Of a stretch of DNA of 35,152 nucleotides, positions 1 through 7,389 are shown piece by piece. Each line of letters starts with the position of its first letter. The stretch's first letter is position 1. The translations under genes and the position numbers were made by a program. Origin of the DNA: Streptococcus parasanguinis (GTDB taxonomy: Bacteria > Bacillota > Bacilli > Lactobacillales > Streptococcaceae). The notes under the pieces are model-generated. The model was not told where the DNA came from. It did not search any database and saw nothing but the letters and a program-made list of their open reading frames with translations. The stretch spans positions 1-35,152 of the forward strand of contig CAJJKY010000020.1 in the NCBI GenBank assembly GCA_905188195.1, written 5' to 3'.

Positions 1-300
1 GCTCTTGAGTCGTAGTAGTTGTAGTTGTAGGCTCTTGAGTCGTAGTAGTTGTGGTTGTAGGCTCTTGAGTCGTAGTAGTTGTAGTTGTAGGCTCTTGAGT
101 CGTAGTAGTTGTGGTTGTAGGCTCTTGAGTCGTAGTAGTTGTGGTTGTAGGCTCTTGAGTCGTAGTAGTTGTAGTTGTAGGCTCTTGAGTCGTAGTAGTT
201 GTAGTTGTAGGCTCTTGAGTCGTAGTAGTTGTGGTTGTAGGCTCTTGAGTCGTAGTAGTTGTGGTTGTAGGCTCTTGAGTCGTAGTTGTAGTAGTCGTAG
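1..300 (-). repeat. 30-bp tandem repeat encoding PTTTTTTTQE
   Basis: Nine near-perfect 30-bp units in a row (1-270), then a diverged tenth unit (271-300). Units come in two versions differing by one base, which changes one synonymous Thr codon (ACT or ACC). The order from base 1 is A,G,A,G,G,A,A,G,G. The unit is ten codons, so copy-number change keeps the frame and only alters the length of the Thr/Pro/Gln/Glu stalk. The array continues past the left edge. Such stalk repeats commonly vary in number between strains. Confidence 0.95.
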
Positions 301-1651
301 TGGTTGTGGTTGTAGTTGGTTTATTTGATGTGTTGACCACTTTAATCACGTTGTTATCATCAATTTTCTCAACTTTAGAAGTGTAACCTTCTGGAGTGTT
401 TGTTTCCACTACTGAGTACTCAATCTTCTTACCGTCTTTGATACCTGGCAATTTCGTAAATTCTGCTTTCCAGCCAGAAGCTTTTGTAAGGGTTTGTGTT
501 AACCCATCCAAGGCTTTGCCGTCCGCATACAATTGAACCGTGATATCTTTACGGTCAGCTTCATCATCACCAACCCATTCTTTTTGAACAGTAACTGTTT
601 GATCTCCAGTAACCCAGTATTTCAATTCTGTATTGTTCCAGAATGCTGGGTCAGTTTGAGGTGTTGTGATTTCATCAGCTGTCAATGTAGCATTGTTATC
701 TACTCTGATGGTTGTCTTAGGAATTAATGTTTGGTATTCAACGATCAATTCATCGCTTGATGCTGTTTTAAAGACATCACTGACGTCTGATAAATTCACA
801 GTAAATCCATTGCCGTCCGCATCGAATTTCACATGTTGCCAGAAGTCCCAACCAGAAGCCACCACTTGTCCACCTTTTCTTAATGTAAAGGATGGTTTCA
901 AGTAAGTTCCCACAAAGAATTCATTTGCAGCGTGGTTAGCAGCAGGAGCAAAAGTGATTTTTGAGTAATCGACTGCTGGAGCTTGGATTTTATCTGATAC
1001 AACAGGGTTTGTCAAAGCTTGTTTCTTACCATCTCCATTGATACGGATGAACCATTTTGTCAGATAGTAGTCATCTCCAACATTCAACCATGCATAGTTT
1101 TCAGATGCGTCTAATTTGAATTGCTTAGTTACATAGTCACCAGTAAGGTTGTACTTGTTCAACACAGATTCAAATACTCCAGGTCCGTCAGGACGAGTGA
1201 TAACAACGGATTCAGATCCAACCTTAGAAGTGGCAGTTTTATTTCCAGGATTTCCTGGTGTGCTATCCCATTCTGCTTTGTATGAGAAACCACCCTTAAC
1301 GTTTTGGTTCATGGATTCGATTGCTTTTTTAAAGGTGAAAGTAATCTTTTTGTTTGTCATTGAAATGGTTGCGACTTCAGCTCCATTTGCTTGGAGTGAT
1401 TGAGTTGCAATTTCAGTGATATTAACACCTTCTGGAGCGTCAATAGTAAATGTATCACCGTCTTTAACTGATTTACCGGTTAAATCCCAGTCAAATGAAA
1501 AGGTAACCTTTTGTCCATTTGTTTGGGCCTTTAAGTTGGTGACGGTTGGTGAAACAGTGGCCGCGCTTACGGGTTTGATCACAGACAAGCCCAAGGCTAC
1601 CACACCGATGATAGCTACAAATGCAACTATCTTTTTATAAAGAGATTTCAA
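1..1651 (-). CDS. Cell-surface adhesin with Cna_B-like domain and Thr-rich repeats, 3' partial
   Basis: The reading frame is open from a TTG at 1651-1649 down to base 1, giving about 550 codons with no stop, so the C-terminus (and any LPXTG anchor) lies outside the window. An in-frame TGA sits three codons upstream of the TTG and a GAGG lies four bases before it, which supports this unusual start. Residues 1-30 form a signal peptide (MKSLYKK, hydrophobic core, ending KPVSA). Residues about 32-340 resemble the paired Ig-like adhesin domains of MSCRAMM proteins (DGDTFTIDAPEGV near the start). Residues about 350-440 look like a Cna_B domain (TVTVQKEWVGDD, then EYSVVETNTPEGY). From about residue 442 the chain is almost pure Thr, then 10-residue units PTTTTTTTQE. 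The likely role is a wall-anchored stalked adhesin; the ligand cannot be read from sequence. Confidence 0.85.
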   Translation of the reverse strand, partial: MKSLYKKIVAFVAIIGVVALGLSVIKPVSAATVSPTVTNLKAQTNGQKVTFSFDWDLTGKSVKDGDTFTIDAPEGVNITEIATQSLQANGAEVATISMTNKKITFTFKKAIESMNQNVKGGFSYKAEWDSTPGNPGNKTATSKVGSESVVITRPDGPGVFESVLNKYNLTGDYVTKQFKLDASENYAWLNVGDDYYLTKWFIRINGDGKKQALTNPVVSDKIQAPAVDYSKITFAPAANHAANEFFVGTYLKPSFTLRKGGQVVASGWDFWQHVKFDADGNGFTVNLSDVSDVFKTASSDELIVEYQTLIPKTTIRVDNNATLTADEITTPQTDPAFWNNTELKYWVTGDQTVTVQKEWVGDDEADRKDITVQLYADGKALDGLTQTLTKASGWKAEFTKLPGIKDGKKIEYSVVETNTPEGYTSKVEKIDDNNVIKVVNTSNKPTTTTTTTTTTTTTQEPTTTTTTTQEPTTTTTTTQEPTTTTTTTQEPTTTTTTTQEPTTTTTTTQEPTTTTTTTQEPTTTTTTTQEPTTTTTTTQEPTTTTTTTQE

Positions 1652-1686
1652 TTGGCCTCATTTCCTTTCTTCTGCCTGCCCTTTCC

Positions 1687-1730
1687 GAGGCTTTTCTATA
1701 TAGTGATATATCCTAAAATAGAAAGGCTTC
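1687..1730 (-). promoter_or_regulatory. Hairpin in the adhesin leader
   Basis: Plus-strand bases 1687-1699 (GAGGCTTTTCTAT) pair with 1718-1730 (ATAGAAAGGCTTC) over 13 bp with two wobbles. The loop contains TATCCTAAA (1709-1717), which is complementary to TTTAGGATA at 1763-1771. The leader could therefore form a pseudoknot or switch between two folds upstream of the TTG start. Confidence 0.4.
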
Positions 1731-1780
1731 TAATTTCTACTCCATGAAACCAGCTGCCTCAGTTTAGGATAGATCGATGA

Positions 1781-1786
1781 ATTATA
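1781..1786 (-). promoter_or_regulatory. Possible -10 element of the adhesin promoter
   Basis: The minus strand reads TATAAT here. A TTTTAA about 16 bases upstream is a poor -35. It would give a leader of roughly 130 bases before the TTG start. This is a guess from motif and position only. Confidence 0.35.
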
Positions 1787-2087
1787 TGCTCCTCTTTATG
1801 CATTAAAAGAAAACAAACCCACCGACAAAATCAGCTCAAACCCTCTAACTACGTTTGTTTAGATAGAAAAACAAGGGAAATGACAAGCGTCATAATGTTA
1901 AAGTGATAATAAACGTTGCAAATTTTAACAGAATAATCATCCCATTGCATATTTAAAAGATTATTATCATCATTATTATATTCTTTTAGTATGATAAGTC
2001 AAGTTAAATGCAACAAAAATAATGAAAAATGTTGATTTTGGTTTTTGTATAAGTCGACCTTTTATTTCCCGCCATTTTAGCCTTTCA

Positions 2088-2096
2088 TGTTATAAT
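2088..2096 (+). promoter_or_regulatory. recJ promoter, extended -10
   Basis: TGT-TATAAT is an extended -10 element; no good -35 is visible at the matching distance, which is typical when TGn is present. It lies 35 bases before the recJ ATG, with GAGGAG at 2113-2118 as ribosome site. Confidence 0.7.
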
Positions 2097-2130
2097 ATTC
2101 AGATAAGAAAAAGAGGAGACCAAAAGCTAG

Positions 2131-4356
2131 ATGATCACTTCAAAATACGATTGGCAGTTAGCTTCGCCAAGTGCAGATGAGGCCTTTTTAGCCCTTGCCA
2201 AAAAAGCAGGCCTAGAAGCGTCCGTAGCAACCTTACTGTATGAGCGTGGCATTCAGTCCAAAGAGGATTTAGAAGACTTTTTAGAACCTAAGTTAGAGAA
2301 TCTTCACGACCCTTATTTGCTCCATGATATGGACAAGGCAGTGGAGCGTATCAGACGGGCCATCGAAAATTACGAGCAGATCCTGGTCTATGGAGACTAT
2401 GATGCAGACGGGATGACTTCGGCCTCCATTATGAAAGAAACCTTGGAGCAGATGGGAGCAGAGGTCCAAGTCTACCTACCCAATCGCTTCACAGACGGCT
2501 ATGGTCCCAATGAGAGTGTCTACAAGTACTTTATCGAGCAACAAGGTATTTCTTTGATTGTCACGGTGGACAATGGTGTGGCGGGCAATCAAGCCATAGC
2601 CATGGCCCAGGCAATGGGAGTGGATGTCATTGTGACAGACCACCACTCCATGCCAGAGGATTTGCCGGATGCTTATGCGATCATCCATCCAGAGCATCCA
2701 GATGCGGCCTATCCTTTCCATTATCTAGCAGGCTGTGGTGTGGCTTTTAAGTTAGCCTGTGCCCTCTTAGAGGAAGTACCGGTTGATCTCTTAGATTTGG
2801 TCGCGATCGGAACCATTGCTGACATGGTGAGCCTGACAGACGAGAATCGGATTCTGGTCAAATACGGTTTGGGTGTTCTCCAACATACCCAGCGAATGGG
2901 CTTGCAGGAGCTCTTGGAGATCGCTGGGATTCGTCCCGAGGATGTCAATGAAGAAACGGTTGGCTTTCAGATTGCCCCTCGTCTCAATGCCCTTGGACGC
3001 CTCGATGACCCCAATCCAGCCATCGAGCTACTGACTGGTTTTGATGATGAAGAAGCGCACGAAATTGCCCTCATGATTCATCAGAAGAATGAAGAACGCA
3101 AAGAGATCGTCCAAAGTATCTACGACGAAGCTAAAACCATGGTCGACCCGAGCTTGTCTGCCCAGGTCTTAGCAAAAGAAGGTTGGAATCCCGGAGTGCT
3201 GGGTATTGTCGCCGGCCGTCTATTAGAAGAGCTTCATCAGCCGGTCGTTGTTTTAAGTATCGAAGATGGACGGGCTAAAGGAAGCGCTCGCAGTCCTGAG
3301 TCGGTCAATATCTTTGATGCCCTCGATCCTCATCGGTCGCTCTTTGTCGCCTTTGGAGGGCATGCCGGTGCAGCAGGGATGACGCTCGAGGTGGACCAAC
3401 TTCCTGCTTTGTCTCAGGCCCTTACGGATTACATTCGAGAACAAGAGATTGATCTCAGCAGCAAGTCTAGATTAGCCATCGACGAGGAACTGCATTTAAC
3501 AGAACTGACGCTTGAAACTCTGAAAAGCTTTGAGCGCTTAAGCCCTTTTGGCATGGACAATAAAAAGCCCGTCTTCTTGGTCCGTGATTTCAAGGTAGAA
3601 GGGGCGCGCTCAATGGGAGCCGGAAATACCCACTTGAAACTCAAAATTTCTCAAGAAGATGCGACCTTTGAGGTGGTTGCCTTTGGCTTGGGAAGCTTAG
3701 AGACAGAGTTTGCCCAGGCGCAAGACCTAGAGCTAGCCGTGCAATTGTCTGTCAACCAATGGAATGGTCAAACAACCCTTCAGCTCATGCTGGTCGATGC
3801 GCGTGTGGATGGCGTACAGCTCTTTAATATCCGCTCCAAAACTGCCAGCCTCCCCGCAGGTGTTCCTGTTCTCGACTTTACCAAAGAACTGCCTGATCTA
3901 GCGGGCGCTACCGCTGTTGTAGTTGGAAATATTCCTGAGGGTTTAGAGTCCTTACGGCAAATCTTCCAAGAGCATGATTTCCAGGCTGTCTATTTCAAAA
4001 ATGAAATCTCTAAAGCCTACTATCTGACAGGCTACGGGAGCAGGGATCAGTATGCCAAACTCTATAAAACCATCTACCAATACCCAGAGTTCGATGTCCG
4101 CTACAAACTGAAAGACCTAGCGGCCTATCTCAAGATCCAGCAGATCCTCTTGGTCAAAATGATCCAGATCTTCCAAGAGCTGGGCTTTGTGACCATTGAA
4201 AATGGCATCATGAAGGTTAATAAAGAAGCAGAAAAACGGGAAATCGCAGAAAGCACCATCTACCAAAAACTCAAACAAACGGTGAAAGAGCAGGAATTGA
4301 TGGCTCTTGGAACAGTTCGCGAAATCTATGACTATCTGACAGGACAGGCCTCATGA
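2131..4356 (+). CDS. recJ: Single-stranded-DNA-specific exonuclease RecJ
   Basis: A 741-residue cytoplasmic 5'-3' ssDNA exonuclease used in recombination, mismatch and base-excision repair. DHH-phosphoesterase motifs are intact: YGDYDADG (D89, D91, D93), VTVDNG, and VTDHH (D170-H172), all metal ligands in the family. The DHHA1 part follows with NPGVLGIVAGRL and the glycine-rich FGGHAGAAGM. An OB-fold region comes next, and about 170 extra C-terminal residues match the longer RecJ form of Firmicutes. The start has GAGGAG 12 bases upstream. Its stop overlaps the ATG of the next gene by four bases, so the two are probably translationally coupled. Confidence 0.95.
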   Translation: MITSKYDWQLASPSADEAFLALAKKAGLEASVATLLYERGIQSKEDLEDFLEPKLENLHDPYLLHDMDKAVERIRRAIENYEQILVYGDYDADGMTSASIMKETLEQMGAEVQVYLPNRFTDGYGPNESVYKYFIEQQGISLIVTVDNGVAGNQAIAMAQAMGVDVIVTDHHSMPEDLPDAYAIIHPEHPDAAYPFHYLAGCGVAFKLACALLEEVPVDLLDLVAIGTIADMVSLTDENRILVKYGLGVLQHTQRMGLQELLEIAGIRPEDVNEETVGFQIAPRLNALGRLDDPNPAIELLTGFDDEEAHEIALMIHQKNEERKEIVQSIYDEAKTMVDPSLSAQVLAKEGWNPGVLGIVAGRLLEELHQPVVVLSIEDGRAKGSARSPESVNIFDALDPHRSLFVAFGGHAGAAGMTLEVDQLPALSQALTDYIREQEIDLSSKSRLAIDEELHLTELTLETLKSFERLSPFGMDNKKPVFLVRDFKVEGARSMGAGNTHLKLKISQEDATFEVVAFGLGSLETEFAQAQDLELAVQLSVNQWNGQTTLQLMLVDARVDGVQLFNIRSKTASLPAGVPVLDFTKELPDLAGATAVVVGNIPEGLESLRQIFQEHDFQAVYFKNEISKAYYLTGYGSRDQYAKLYKTIYQYPEFDVRYKLKDLAAYLKIQQILLVKMIQIFQELGFVTIENGIMKVNKEAEKREIAESTIYQKLKQTVKEQELMALGTVREIYDYLTGQAS

Positions 4357-4946
4357 AAAAACACCTAATAAAATTCCTCTGGCTCAGCCCCATCCTACTT
4401 TTTGGCCTTTATTGGCTGGGAATCTACCTGAGTCTCAAGAACCCCATGGAAAAAATCAACTACGCTGAAAATGGTGGATGGATGCGTTATGTGATGTTTA
4501 AGCCGTTTACAGAGACAATCGGTAGTGACCGCATCTGGAAAGAGGATGAAGGATTTCAAATGTATCCCTATTCAGATGAAATCGTTGGTGGTCAGGAAGA
4601 CTTATCCGTCATGATGTTCAGGGGAACTCCCAACTGGACCTATATGTATGATTTTGAATTGGAAAAAGGTGTGACACTCGGATTTATATTTAAATACGAC
4701 TCGTCAAAAAAGGTGTTTTTTCAGAAGGAGGTCTACCTTTCTAAAGAAGATACTACCTACGAGGGCCAGCAACTCCTTGAGCAACTTGCCACCTATGGCA
4801 AAGACCGCACTTGGTTGAAGAAGCAAAGTAAGAAAGTCGCCGAGCAATACATACTCGGTACCTGGTTCAAAAATGGAAGTTCCCGCTATTCCTTGAAAAA
4901 CTTGGGGGATATGAAAATCGAGTACAACAAATTGATAGAAGAATAG
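4353..4946 (+). CDS. Hypothetical membrane-anchored protein
   Basis: I do not recognise this 197-residue protein. It begins with a positively charged MKKH and one hydrophobic segment (about residues 8-27), then a mostly polar region rich in Trp, Tyr and Lys, so it is probably anchored in the membrane with the rest outside. No Cys in a lipobox and no catalytic motif are seen. It overlaps the recJ stop as ATGA, and a strong terminator follows at 4960, so it is made only from the recJ transcript or from a promoter inside recJ. The overlap suggests coupled expression but not a shared function. Confidence 0.75.
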   Translation: MKKHLIKFLWLSPILLFGLYWLGIYLSLKNPMEKINYAENGGWMRYVMFKPFTETIGSDRIWKEDEGFQMYPYSDEIVGGQEDLSVMMFRGTPNWTYMYDFELEKGVTLGFIFKYDSSKKVFFQKEVYLSKEDTTYEGQQLLEQLATYGKDRTWLKKQSKKVAEQYILGTWFKNGSSRYSLKNLGDMKIEYNKLIEE

Positions 4947-4959
4947 TAAGCATGTTTCC

Positions 4960-4993
4960 AATCCCACATCATTTTTCGGATGTGGGATTTTTG
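4960..4993 (+). terminator. Rho-independent terminator after the recJ unit
   Basis: AATCCCACATC (4960-4970) pairs perfectly with GATGTGGGATT (4979-4989), an 11-bp stem followed by a short T run. Confidence 0.9.
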
Positions 4994-5055
4994 CATTTGA
5001 CGAGGAGACTTGGGAAAATGATTTGGCAAAAAATGATGCAAGTTAGTAGAATTTA

Positions 5056-5064
5056 TGGTATAAT
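5056..5064 (+). promoter_or_regulatory. apt promoter, extended -10
   Basis: TGG-TATAAT, 35 bases before the apt ATG. A -35 box is weak or absent. AGAAAG upstream of the ATG is only a modest ribosome site. Confidence 0.7.
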
Positions 5065-5099
5065 GGAATGTAAAAATTTTTTATGAAAGAAAGTTAACC

Positions 5100-5612
5100 A
5101 TGAATTTAAAAGATTACATTGCAAGCATTGAAAACTATCCACAAGAAGGGATTACCTTCCGTGATATCAGCCCATTGATGGCAGATGGTAATGCATATAG
5201 TTATGCGATTCGTGAAATCGTTCAATACGCGACCGATAAGAAGATCGACATGATCGTTGGTCCTGAAGCGCGTGGTTTTATCGTTGGATGCCCAGTCGCT
5301 TTTGAGTTGGGAATTGGATTTGCGCCTGTTCGTAAGCCTGGCAAGTTGCCACGTGAAGTCATCTCTGCTGACTACGAAAAAGAATACGGTGTGGATACCT
5401 TGACCATGCACGCAGATGCCATCAAACCAGGCCAACGTGTCCTGATCGTTGATGACCTTTTAGCTACGGGTGGTACAGTTAAAGCAACCATCGAAATGAT
5501 CGAAAAACTCGGTGGCGTCGTTGCAGGGTGTGCCTTCTTGATCGAGTTGGATGAGTTGAAAGGTCGCGAAGCGATCGGCGATTACGACTACAAAGTCTTG
5601 ATGCATTACTAA
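5100..5612 (+). CDS. apt: Adenine phosphoribosyltransferase
   Basis: A 170-residue cytoplasmic purine salvage enzyme converting adenine and PRPP to AMP and pyrophosphate. The PRPP-binding motif VLIVDDLLATGGT (about residues 117-129) and the substrate loop region GPEARGFIVGCPVA are intact, and the length is normal for the family. It starts 36 bases after its own -10 and ends immediately before the first MET-box-like palindrome of metA, with no terminator between, so some read-through into metA is possible. It is followed by the same neighbours (metA, dnaD) as in pneumococcal relatives. Confidence 0.95.
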   Translation: MNLKDYIASIENYPQEGITFRDISPLMADGNAYSYAIREIVQYATDKKIDMIVGPEARGFIVGCPVAFELGIGFAPVRKPGKLPREVISADYEKEYGVDTLTMHADAIKPGQRVLIVDDLLATGGTVKATIEMIEKLGGVVAGCAFLIELDELKGREAIGDYDYKVLMHY

Positions 5613-5629
5613 TATAGTCTAATACTATA
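5613..5629 (+). promoter_or_regulatory. MET-box-like palindrome, distal
   Basis: TATAGTCTAATACTATA, a dyad with perfect 6-bp arms, begins right after the apt stop. It matches the MET-box type (TATAGTT-n-AACTATA) bound by the LysR-family methionine regulator MtaR/CmbR in streptococci. Its centre is about 66 bases before the predicted metA transcription start. Confidence 0.7.
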
Positions 5630-5646
5630 ACTGGATACAGAAAAAC

Positions 5647-5663
5647 CATAATTGAAAACTATA
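5647..5663 (+). promoter_or_regulatory. MET-box-like site overlapping the metA -35
   Basis: CATAATTGAAAACTATA keeps the right half-site AACTATA perfectly and a degenerate left half. It overlaps the -35 hexamer TTGAAA (5652-5657), which is the usual position of the weaker activation site of a LysR regulator. Confidence 0.6.
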
Positions 5664-5680
5664 AGCTCCTATCATATAAT
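5652..5680 (+). promoter_or_regulatory. metA promoter
   Basis: TTGAAA (5652-5657), a 17-base spacer, and TATAAT (5675-5680). Transcription should begin near 5687, and GGGAG at 5703-5707 is the ribosome site. Confidence 0.8.
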
Positions 5681-5713
5681 GTTAGTTAAGAACTTGCACG
5701 ATGGGAGCTTTTT

Positions 5714-6658
5714 ATGCCAATTACACTAGATAAAAAATTACCTGCAGTAGATATTCTTCGTTCAGAAAATATTTTTGTCATGGATGATGTTCGAGCAACT
5801 CACCAGGATATTCGGCCCATGAATGTTCTCATTCTGAACCTGATGCCGACCAAGGTTGCGACAGAAACCCAGCTCTTAAGACTCCTTGCCAATACGCCCT
5901 TGCAGATTAATGTGGATTTCCTCTATATGGCGAGCCATGAGTCCAAGAATACAGCGGCCGAGCATATGGAGAGCTTCTATAAGACTTTTGAAGATATCAA
6001 AGCTAATTACTATGACGGCTTGATTGTGACGGGGGCGCCTGTCGAAAAGATGGACTTTGAGGAAGTGGATTACTGGGAAGAGTTGACCCAGGTCTTTGAA
6101 TGGGCTAAGCGTCATGTTTTTTCCACCTTGCACCTCTGTTGGGGAGCTCAGGCTGGTCTCTACCACCGTTACGGGATTCAAAAAGTAGAGCTCTGTGACA
6201 AGTTGTCTGGGATCTATGACCAAACAGTGGTGCGTCCTGAGAGTCTTCTCATGAGAGGCTTTGACGATCGCTTCCTTGCCCCTCATTCCCGCTATACGGA
6301 TGTTCCTTTGAAGGAAGTCCTTGAAAAGAGCAACCTTCAAGTGATCGCTCAGGGAAATGAAGTTGGCCTTTCCATCATTGCCAGTCCAGACATGCGTGAG
6401 GTCTATAGCTTTGGCCATCTGGAATATGATCGCGATACGCTGGCAAAAGAATACCACCGAGATGTCAAGGCGGGCTTGGATCCAGATGTTCCCAAGAATT
6501 ACTTTGATGGGGATGACGCTAATACACAGCCTCGCATTCGTTGGAATCTAGCTGCGACGACTTTCTTTAGTAATTGGATCAACTATGCGGTTTATCAAGA
6601 AACACCTTACCGCTTGGAAGAATTGGAAAAAGATATTTCATTTTATGGTTACCTATAA
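5714..6658 (+). CDS. metA: Homoserine O-acetyltransferase (MetA family)
   Basis: A 314-residue cytoplasmic enzyme that activates homoserine by O-acylation, the first committed step of methionine synthesis. The nucleophile Cys142 is seen in LCWGAQAG, and the family segment FGHLEYD with its His and Glu is present. Residue 111 is Glu (GAPVEKMD); in characterised MetA enzymes Glu here goes with acetyl-CoA and Gly with succinyl-CoA, so acetyl transfer is inferred although the family is often labelled succinyltransferase. Upstream are two MET-box-like sites and a good promoter, suggesting control by methionine supply. dnaD follows nine bases later in the same transcript. Confidence 0.93.
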   Translation: MPITLDKKLPAVDILRSENIFVMDDVRATHQDIRPMNVLILNLMPTKVATETQLLRLLANTPLQINVDFLYMASHESKNTAAEHMESFYKTFEDIKANYYDGLIVTGAPVEKMDFEEVDYWEELTQVFEWAKRHVFSTLHLCWGAQAGLYHRYGIQKVELCDKLSGIYDQTVVRPESLLMRGFDDRFLAPHSRYTDVPLKEVLEKSNLQVIAQGNEVGLSIIASPDMREVYSFGHLEYDRDTLAKEYHRDVKAGLDPDVPKNYFDGDDANTQPRIRWNLAATTFFSNWINYAVYQETPYRLEELEKDISFYGYL

Positions 6659-6667
6659 AGGGGAATT

Positions 6668-7351
6668 ATGACATATTCACAAGCATTTAAGTATGGCAAC
6701 TTGGTTCTTCCAAGTGCCTTGCTTTTTCATTATCATGAATTGTTTGACCAAGCAGATGATTACTTGGTTTGGCAGTTTTTCTTCCTTCAAAATACGACCG
6801 GTCAAGAGGCTTTGACACCTAATCAGATTGCTAGTCATCTGGGAAAAACGGTGACAGAGGTCAATCGGATTATGTCCAATTTAACCACCAAGGGACTTCT
6901 TCAGTACCGGACCATTGAGCTCAATGGCGAGATTGAAGCTATCTTTGATGCGACCATTGCCCTGGAGCGCTTGGATGAGATTTTAGAAGCCCAGATACAA
7001 GGGAAGACACAGAGCGCGCCTGCTAAAGGAAATGTCATCAAGGACTTGGTGGAAACCTTCCAACAAGAACTGGGACGTCTCTTGACACCTTTTGAAATTG
7101 AAGACCTGACCAAAACTGTCCGCGAAGATCAGACAGATCCAGACGTGATCAAGGCAGCCTTACGAGAAGCTGTCTTTAACGGCAAGCCTCACTGGAAATA
7201 TATCCAAGCTATTTTACGCAACTGGCGCAGTGAAGGCATCAACAGCCTGGCCCAAGTAGAGGCGAAATTACAAGAACGTGAGCAAGCCAACCCACGCAAT
7301 GTGACCGTTTCAGATGATTTCTTGAAGGCCATGGATTTGTGGAAGGATTAA
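6668..7351 (+). CDS. dnaD: DnaD replication initiation protein
   Basis: A 227-residue primosomal protein that helps load the replicative helicase in Firmicutes. The N-terminal half has a winged-helix pattern (TPNQIASHLGKTVTEVNRIMSNL, about residues 50-75). The C-terminal half (about 125-195) is the DnaB_2 domain, ending in the typical Tyr/Ile/Trp motif (WKYIQAILRNW). It follows metA by nine bases with GGGG just before the ATG, so it is probably co-transcribed with metA. That would place a replication gene under the methionine-responsive promoter unless an internal promoter exists. A bidirectional terminator follows. Confidence 0.93.
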   Translation: MTYSQAFKYGNLVLPSALLFHYHELFDQADDYLVWQFFFLQNTTGQEALTPNQIASHLGKTVTEVNRIMSNLTTKGLLQYRTIELNGEIEAIFDATIALERLDEILEAQIQGKTQSAPAKGNVIKDLVETFQQELGRLLTPFEIEDLTKTVREDQTDPDVIKAALREAVFNGKPHWKYIQAILRNWRSEGINSLAQVEAKLQEREQANPRNVTVSDDFLKAMDLWKD

Positions 7352-7386
7352 AAAAACTAGCACTTTATAAAAGTGCTAGCTTTTTT
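7351..7386. terminator. Bidirectional terminator between dnaD and add
   Basis: CTAGCACTTT (7357-7366) pairs with AAAGTGCTAG (7370-7379). Six A on the left and six T on the right make it usable from both converging genes. Confidence 0.9.
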
Positions 7387-7389
7387 CGT

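Larger units (their letters stand above)
1652..2130. other. Intergenic region between the divergent adhesin and recJ genes
   Basis: This 479-base AT-rich stretch holds no convincing gene. On the minus strand there is a TATAAT at 1786-1781 that could serve the adhesin, leaving a leader of about 130 bases with a hairpin (1687-1730). On the plus strand the recJ promoter lies at the right end. Between 1945 and 2017 there is AT-rich dyad sequence (TAAAAGA near 1955 and TCTTTTA near 1981, flanked by TTGCAT and ATGCAA) that could bind a regulator; I cannot assign one. Confidence 0.6.

Noticed and set aside
1..300. CRISPR-like direct repeats of 30 bp
   Set aside because: The units are directly adjacent with no spacers and stay in frame with a coding sequence.
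5..328. Plus-strand frame encoding Ser/Arg/Cys/Leu repeats
   Set aside because: It is the complement of the Thr-rich repeats of the adhesin; no ribosome site, and the minus-strand frame has a signal peptide and recognised domains.
5876..6457. 193-codon minus-strand frame inside metA
   Set aside because: It is a shadow of the well-supported metA frame, without ribosome site or recognisable domain.
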